Shown piece after piece: positions 7,074-8,754 of a stretch of DNA of 8,754 nucleotides (positions within the stretch are counted from its first letter, which is position 1; each line of letters starts with the position of its first letter). The stretch is from contig CANTWQ010000004.1 in the NCBI GenBank assembly GCA_947853365.1, positions 1 to 8,754 of the forward strand, in the 5' to 3' direction. Both the position numbers and the translations under genes were made by a program. The notes beneath the pieces were generated by a model. It made no database searches, was not told the DNA's origin, and saw only the letters and a list, made by a program, of their open reading frames with translations. This DNA is from an uncultured Bacilli bacterium (GTDB taxonomy: Bacteria; Bacillota_I; Bacilli_A; RF39; UBA660).

Positions 7074-7829
7074 CTATTCACCCATCAAACGAGATGCAAG
7101 TTCCCTTACTACATGCATATCTTTCCGCGCCACTAAGTTCAAATTCTTATGATCATATAATAAACTTCCCTCATAAAGATAACTCATCAAAGAATGAATA
7201 TGTAGGGACCTCGGAAGCACAAAATCAACATCTTTCTTAATCACATTCTTAATATCAAAATCACTAAAATAATTGAGTTCTGGATTCACTGCCTGATTTA
7301 AAACAAGACAAACATTATCCTTTTCAATATCCTTTAAAATCGCCATAAAACTCTTCGTATTTTTTAAATCCATCATATCATTCGTCATCACATAGCAAAT
7401 CATATCAGCCATATCTAACACAGAAACATTCGTATGATTCAAAATATGCGTCGTATCAACTAACACAATATCATATTTATATTTGGCATTGTATAAAAGC
7501 ATCTCAACATATTTAAAATCAATCTTACTGCCCTGTCTTGGATCTTTAGGAGACGCCATCACATCGACATAGTCATTATATTGACACGTATATTCATGAA
7601 AATCATGATAACGATTGTTACTAAAATCATCCGCAAACTGATAAATCGTCTTTTCCGGATTGACCCCCAAATCAAGGGCAATCGATCCCCCATACAAATC
7701 CATATCGACTAGCAAAACACGCTTTTTCAAGTCAGCATAAACACCCGCTAGTAAAAGCGTTAAAATGGTTTTTCCAACACCACCCTTCGTTGATGTTACA
7801 CAAATAATCTTTCCTTGTCCCTTTGCCAT
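7074..7829 (-). CDS. MinD/ParA-like ATPase of the Tad locus (CpaE/TadZ-like)
   Basis: A 251-residue ATPase of the MinD/ParA group, in the place where tad loci usually encode CpaE/TadZ, which localises the Tad machine in the cell. It has the deviant Walker A KGGVGKT (15-21) with the signature Lys15, the A' motif LLVDMDLYGG (39-48) with Asp42 and Asp44, and a switch strand YDIVLVDTTH (119-128). ATP binding and dimerisation should therefore be intact. It lacks the N-terminal receiver-like domain of Caulobacter CpaE and is correspondingly short. A C-terminal amphipathic membrane-targeting helix is not obvious. The ATG is 9 nt after the upstream TAG stop, which is fused to the AGAGGTG ribosome binding site. 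A general ParA role is less likely given the neighbours. Confidence 0.9.
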   Translation of the reverse strand: MAKGQGKIICVTSTKGGVGKTILTLLLAGVYADLKKRVLLVDMDLYGGSIALDLGVNPEKTIYQFADDFSNNRYHDFHEYTCQYNDYVDVMASPKDPRQGSKIDFKYVEMLLYNAKYKYDIVLVDTTHILNHTNVSVLDMADMICYVMTNDMMDLKNTKSFMAILKDIEKDNVCLVLNQAVNPELNYFSDFDIKNVIKKDVDFVLPRSLHIHSLMSYLYEGSLLYDHKNLNLVARKDMHVVRELASRLMGE

Positions 7830-7838
7830 AATCCACCT

Positions 7839-8216
7839 CTAATTCTCTAACTTCCGATAAACCACTTCGCCATCGACCATTTCCCCTTCATAATAAGAAG
7901 AAATCACCGTTGATGGCTCCCCCAAAATAAAATGAAATAACCGTGGCACTTCTTTTTCCACACGAATTTGTACCACCTCATCTAAATAAACCGTAATATC
8001 ACGCCACGAAGAACCATTATGCGAAAAATAAGATAAGATATCTTCCTCTGTCCGACTACGATCCCCTAACGCATATGAAATAGCTTCCTTATTGATTTGA
8101 TCCAAAGACGTTTTCTCTGCTAGTAATAAACCATTATCCAAAACATACGCAAGTAATAGCACAAATAAAGGAAGTAATAAAACAAATGAAATCAGTACTT
8201 GCCCCTTACGATTCAT
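7839..8216 (-). CDS. Pseudopilin-like protein, TadF-like
   Basis: A 125-residue protein with a short basic leader MNRKG and then a single hydrophobic segment QVLISFVLLLPLFVLLLAYVL (residues 6-26), as in TadE/TadF pseudopilins. Prepilin peptidase would cut after Gly5. Mature position +5, almost always Glu in type IV pilin-like proteins, is Ser10 here. The rest is a soluble domain (about 35-125) containing LFHFILGEP (93-101), which mirrors LNLILGNP in the preceding TadE-like protein, so the two look like ancient duplicates. I chose the ATG at 8216, because AAAGGA lies 9 nt upstream and it puts the leader at the normal length; an in-frame ATG 18 nt upstream exists. It overlaps the preceding gene by 11 nt, indicating translational coupling. 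Confidence 0.8.
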   Translation of the reverse strand: MNRKGQVLISFVLLLPLFVLLLAYVLDNGLLLAEKTSLDQINKEAISYALGDRSRTEEDILSYFSHNGSSWRDITVYLDEVVQIRVEKEVPRLFHFILGEPSTVISSYYEGEMVDGEVVYRKLEN

Positions 8217-8559
8217 AAGGAACATTCCTTTCAATCTTTACCAAATAAGGATTTCCCAAAATTAAATTTAAACCAGGCGTCATTAACGAAACATTTCCCG
8301 TTAAAACCACTTGTACAAACCCATCCTCTTGATAATGTAAATCTAATGAAATGGGAATATCACTTTCCTCATTCAAAACACGAACCATATCATCATAACT
8401 TGCCTCTTTGGCAATCAATTCCAACATCATCGTCGCATCACTTTCCATACGATTACGCGTTAAAACGATATTTCCAAAATCAATCACGGCAAAAATCAAA
8501 AAAACAAGTACCGGTAAAATCAAAACAAATTCAATTAACGCCTGCCCCTTATCGTTCAC
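8206..8559 (-). CDS. Pseudopilin-like protein, TadE-like
   Basis: A 117-residue TadE-family protein when started at GTG (8559). The leader MNDKG is followed by QALIEFVLILPVLVFLIFAVIDFGN (residues 6-30). This is a textbook prepilin-like start: Gly5 before the cut, Glu10 at mature +5, Phe11, then a membrane helix ending in IDFG. TadE proteins are minor pseudopilins processed by the Tad prepilin peptidase. The C-terminal domain has LNLILGNPYLV (98-108). An upstream ATG at 8577 coincides with the predicted transcription start of the extended -10 promoter, and a longer 146-residue reading starts upstream of that promoter, so both are unlikely. GGGGTGG lies 4 nt before the GTG. This is the first gene of the tad operon visible here. 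Confidence 0.82.
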   Translation of the reverse strand: MNDKGQALIEFVLILPVLVFLIFAVIDFGNIVLTRNRMESDATMMLELIAKEASYDDMVRVLNEESDIPISLDLHYQEDGFVQVVLTGNVSLMTPGLNLILGNPYLVKIERNVPYES

Positions 8560-8581
8560 ACTACCACCCCGTATCATAAAA

Positions 8582-8590
8582 ATTATAACA
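8582..8590 (-). promoter_or_regulatory. Extended -10 promoter of the tad operon
   Basis: The minus strand reads TGT-TATAAT (8590-8582), a perfect -10 with the TGN extension. The -35 position at 17 nt spacing reads TTCCCT (8610-8605), only a partial match, as is common with extended -10 promoters. Transcription would begin near 8575, giving a very short leader of about 16 nt before the GTG of the TadE-like gene, with GGGGTGG inside it. Confidence 0.65.
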
Positions 8591-8689
8591 TGAAACCCCA
8601 ACAAAGGGAACCAATTACATGAAATTACCAAAGAAAGTTTACACACCCATCAAAACAAGACCAATCTTTCCACAACTTTCATCCTACCC

Positions 8690-8718
8690 AAAAAGAAGAC
8701 ATCATCCATGCCTTCTTT
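8690..8718 (-). terminator. Probable rho-independent terminator of the upstream gene
   Basis: On the minus strand AAAGAAG-G-CAT (8718-8708) pairs with ATG-T-CTTCTTT (8702-8692) around a 5-nt loop. This gives an 11-bp stem with one G-T wobble. Five T's (8694-8690) overlap and follow the stem foot. The lower stem is AT-rich, so strength may be moderate and some readthrough into the tad genes is possible. It follows candidate stop codons at 8728-8733 and precedes the tad promoter. Confidence 0.65.
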
Positions 8719-8730
8719 CCTAGCCTTCTA

Positions 8731-8754
8731 TTATTTACTCTCTTCCTTCCAGTC
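8731..8754 (-). CDS. Possible 3' end of an upstream gene, cut by the window edge
   Basis: From the window edge one minus-strand frame reads DWKEESK and then TAA TAG (8733-8728), just before the terminator hairpin. This fits the hydrophilic C-terminus of a gene lying mostly outside the window. A second frame gives LEGRE and a TAA at 8737-8735, so the frame is not certain. Seven residues cannot identify a protein; they do not look like the hydrophobic C-terminus usual for Flp pilins. Confidence 0.3.
   Translation of the reverse strand, partial: DWKEESK

Noticed and set aside
8199..8579. Plus-strand open frame of 126 codons, His/Pro/Ser-rich.
   Set aside because: Antisense to the TadE-like gene, whose prepilin motif and overlap with the next gene are convincing.
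8640..8690. Inverted repeat GAAAGTT / AACTTTC upstream of the tad promoter.
   Set aside because: The arms are short and separated by more than 30 nt, so a functional hairpin is not supported.
1..8754. Use of TGA as a tryptophan codon (Mycoplasma-type code).
   Set aside because: TGA ends queH and fic at family-appropriate places, and tryptophan in the genes is encoded by TGG.

Overview
This AT-rich window comes from a low-GC Bacillota-type bacterium. Purine-rich Shine-Dalgarno sequences (AGGAGG, AAAGGGG) precede nearly every gene and the promoters are sigma-A-like. TGA is used as a stop (queH, fic) beside TAG and TAA, so the code is standard bacterial and not the Mycoplasma code. The overall flavour suggests an Erysipelotrichia-like or related gut Bacilli lineage, but that placement is inference. 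Every gene I can support is on the minus strand, so the window reads from right to left.

Right end to about 3930: after a probable terminator of an upstream gene (8690-8718) and an extended -10 promoter (8582-8590) lies a compact Tad/Flp-type secretion module. It holds two small pseudopilin-like proteins (TadE-like, then TadF-like), a MinD/ParA-like ATPase (CpaE/TadZ-like), the secretion ATPase CpaF/TadA, and the two inner-membrane platform proteins TadB and TadC. Genes overlap or are 9-14 nt apart. The Flp major pilin, the prepilin peptidase and any secretin or RcpC/CpaB are not in the window. CpaF would power assembly, TadB/TadC would form the membrane platform, the MinD-like protein would position the machine, and the pseudopilins would be substrates or tip proteins.

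About 3923 to 2160: the same strand continues after 10 nt into yebC (a YebC/TACO1 family translation or transcription factor). It then runs into an unrecognised small protein that looks like a degenerate HNH-fold protein, and a Fic-domain protein whose catalytic His position is Gln although its N-terminal inhibitory motif is intact. No clear terminator separates these from the tad genes, so they may be one long transcript.

About 2163 to 1433: a single gene of unknown function has its own near-consensus promoter (TTGACA, 17 nt, TGG-TAAAAT) and its own terminator.

About 1430 to 255: a two-gene operon encodes QueH (epoxyqueuosine reductase, last step of queuosine synthesis) and a short glyoxalase II-like metallo-beta-lactamase-fold hydrolase, overlapping by 20 nt. 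Its promoter is packed against the terminator of the gene before it. The left end (1-128) holds the N-terminus of a small membrane protein with its own promoter.

I see no tRNA, rRNA, CRISPR array, insertion sequence or phage gene. The most interesting items are the Fic protein with a substituted catalytic His, the TadF-like protein without Glu at +5, the repeated stop/ribosome-binding-site/start cassette in the tad operon, and the unknown gene with a near-consensus promoter.
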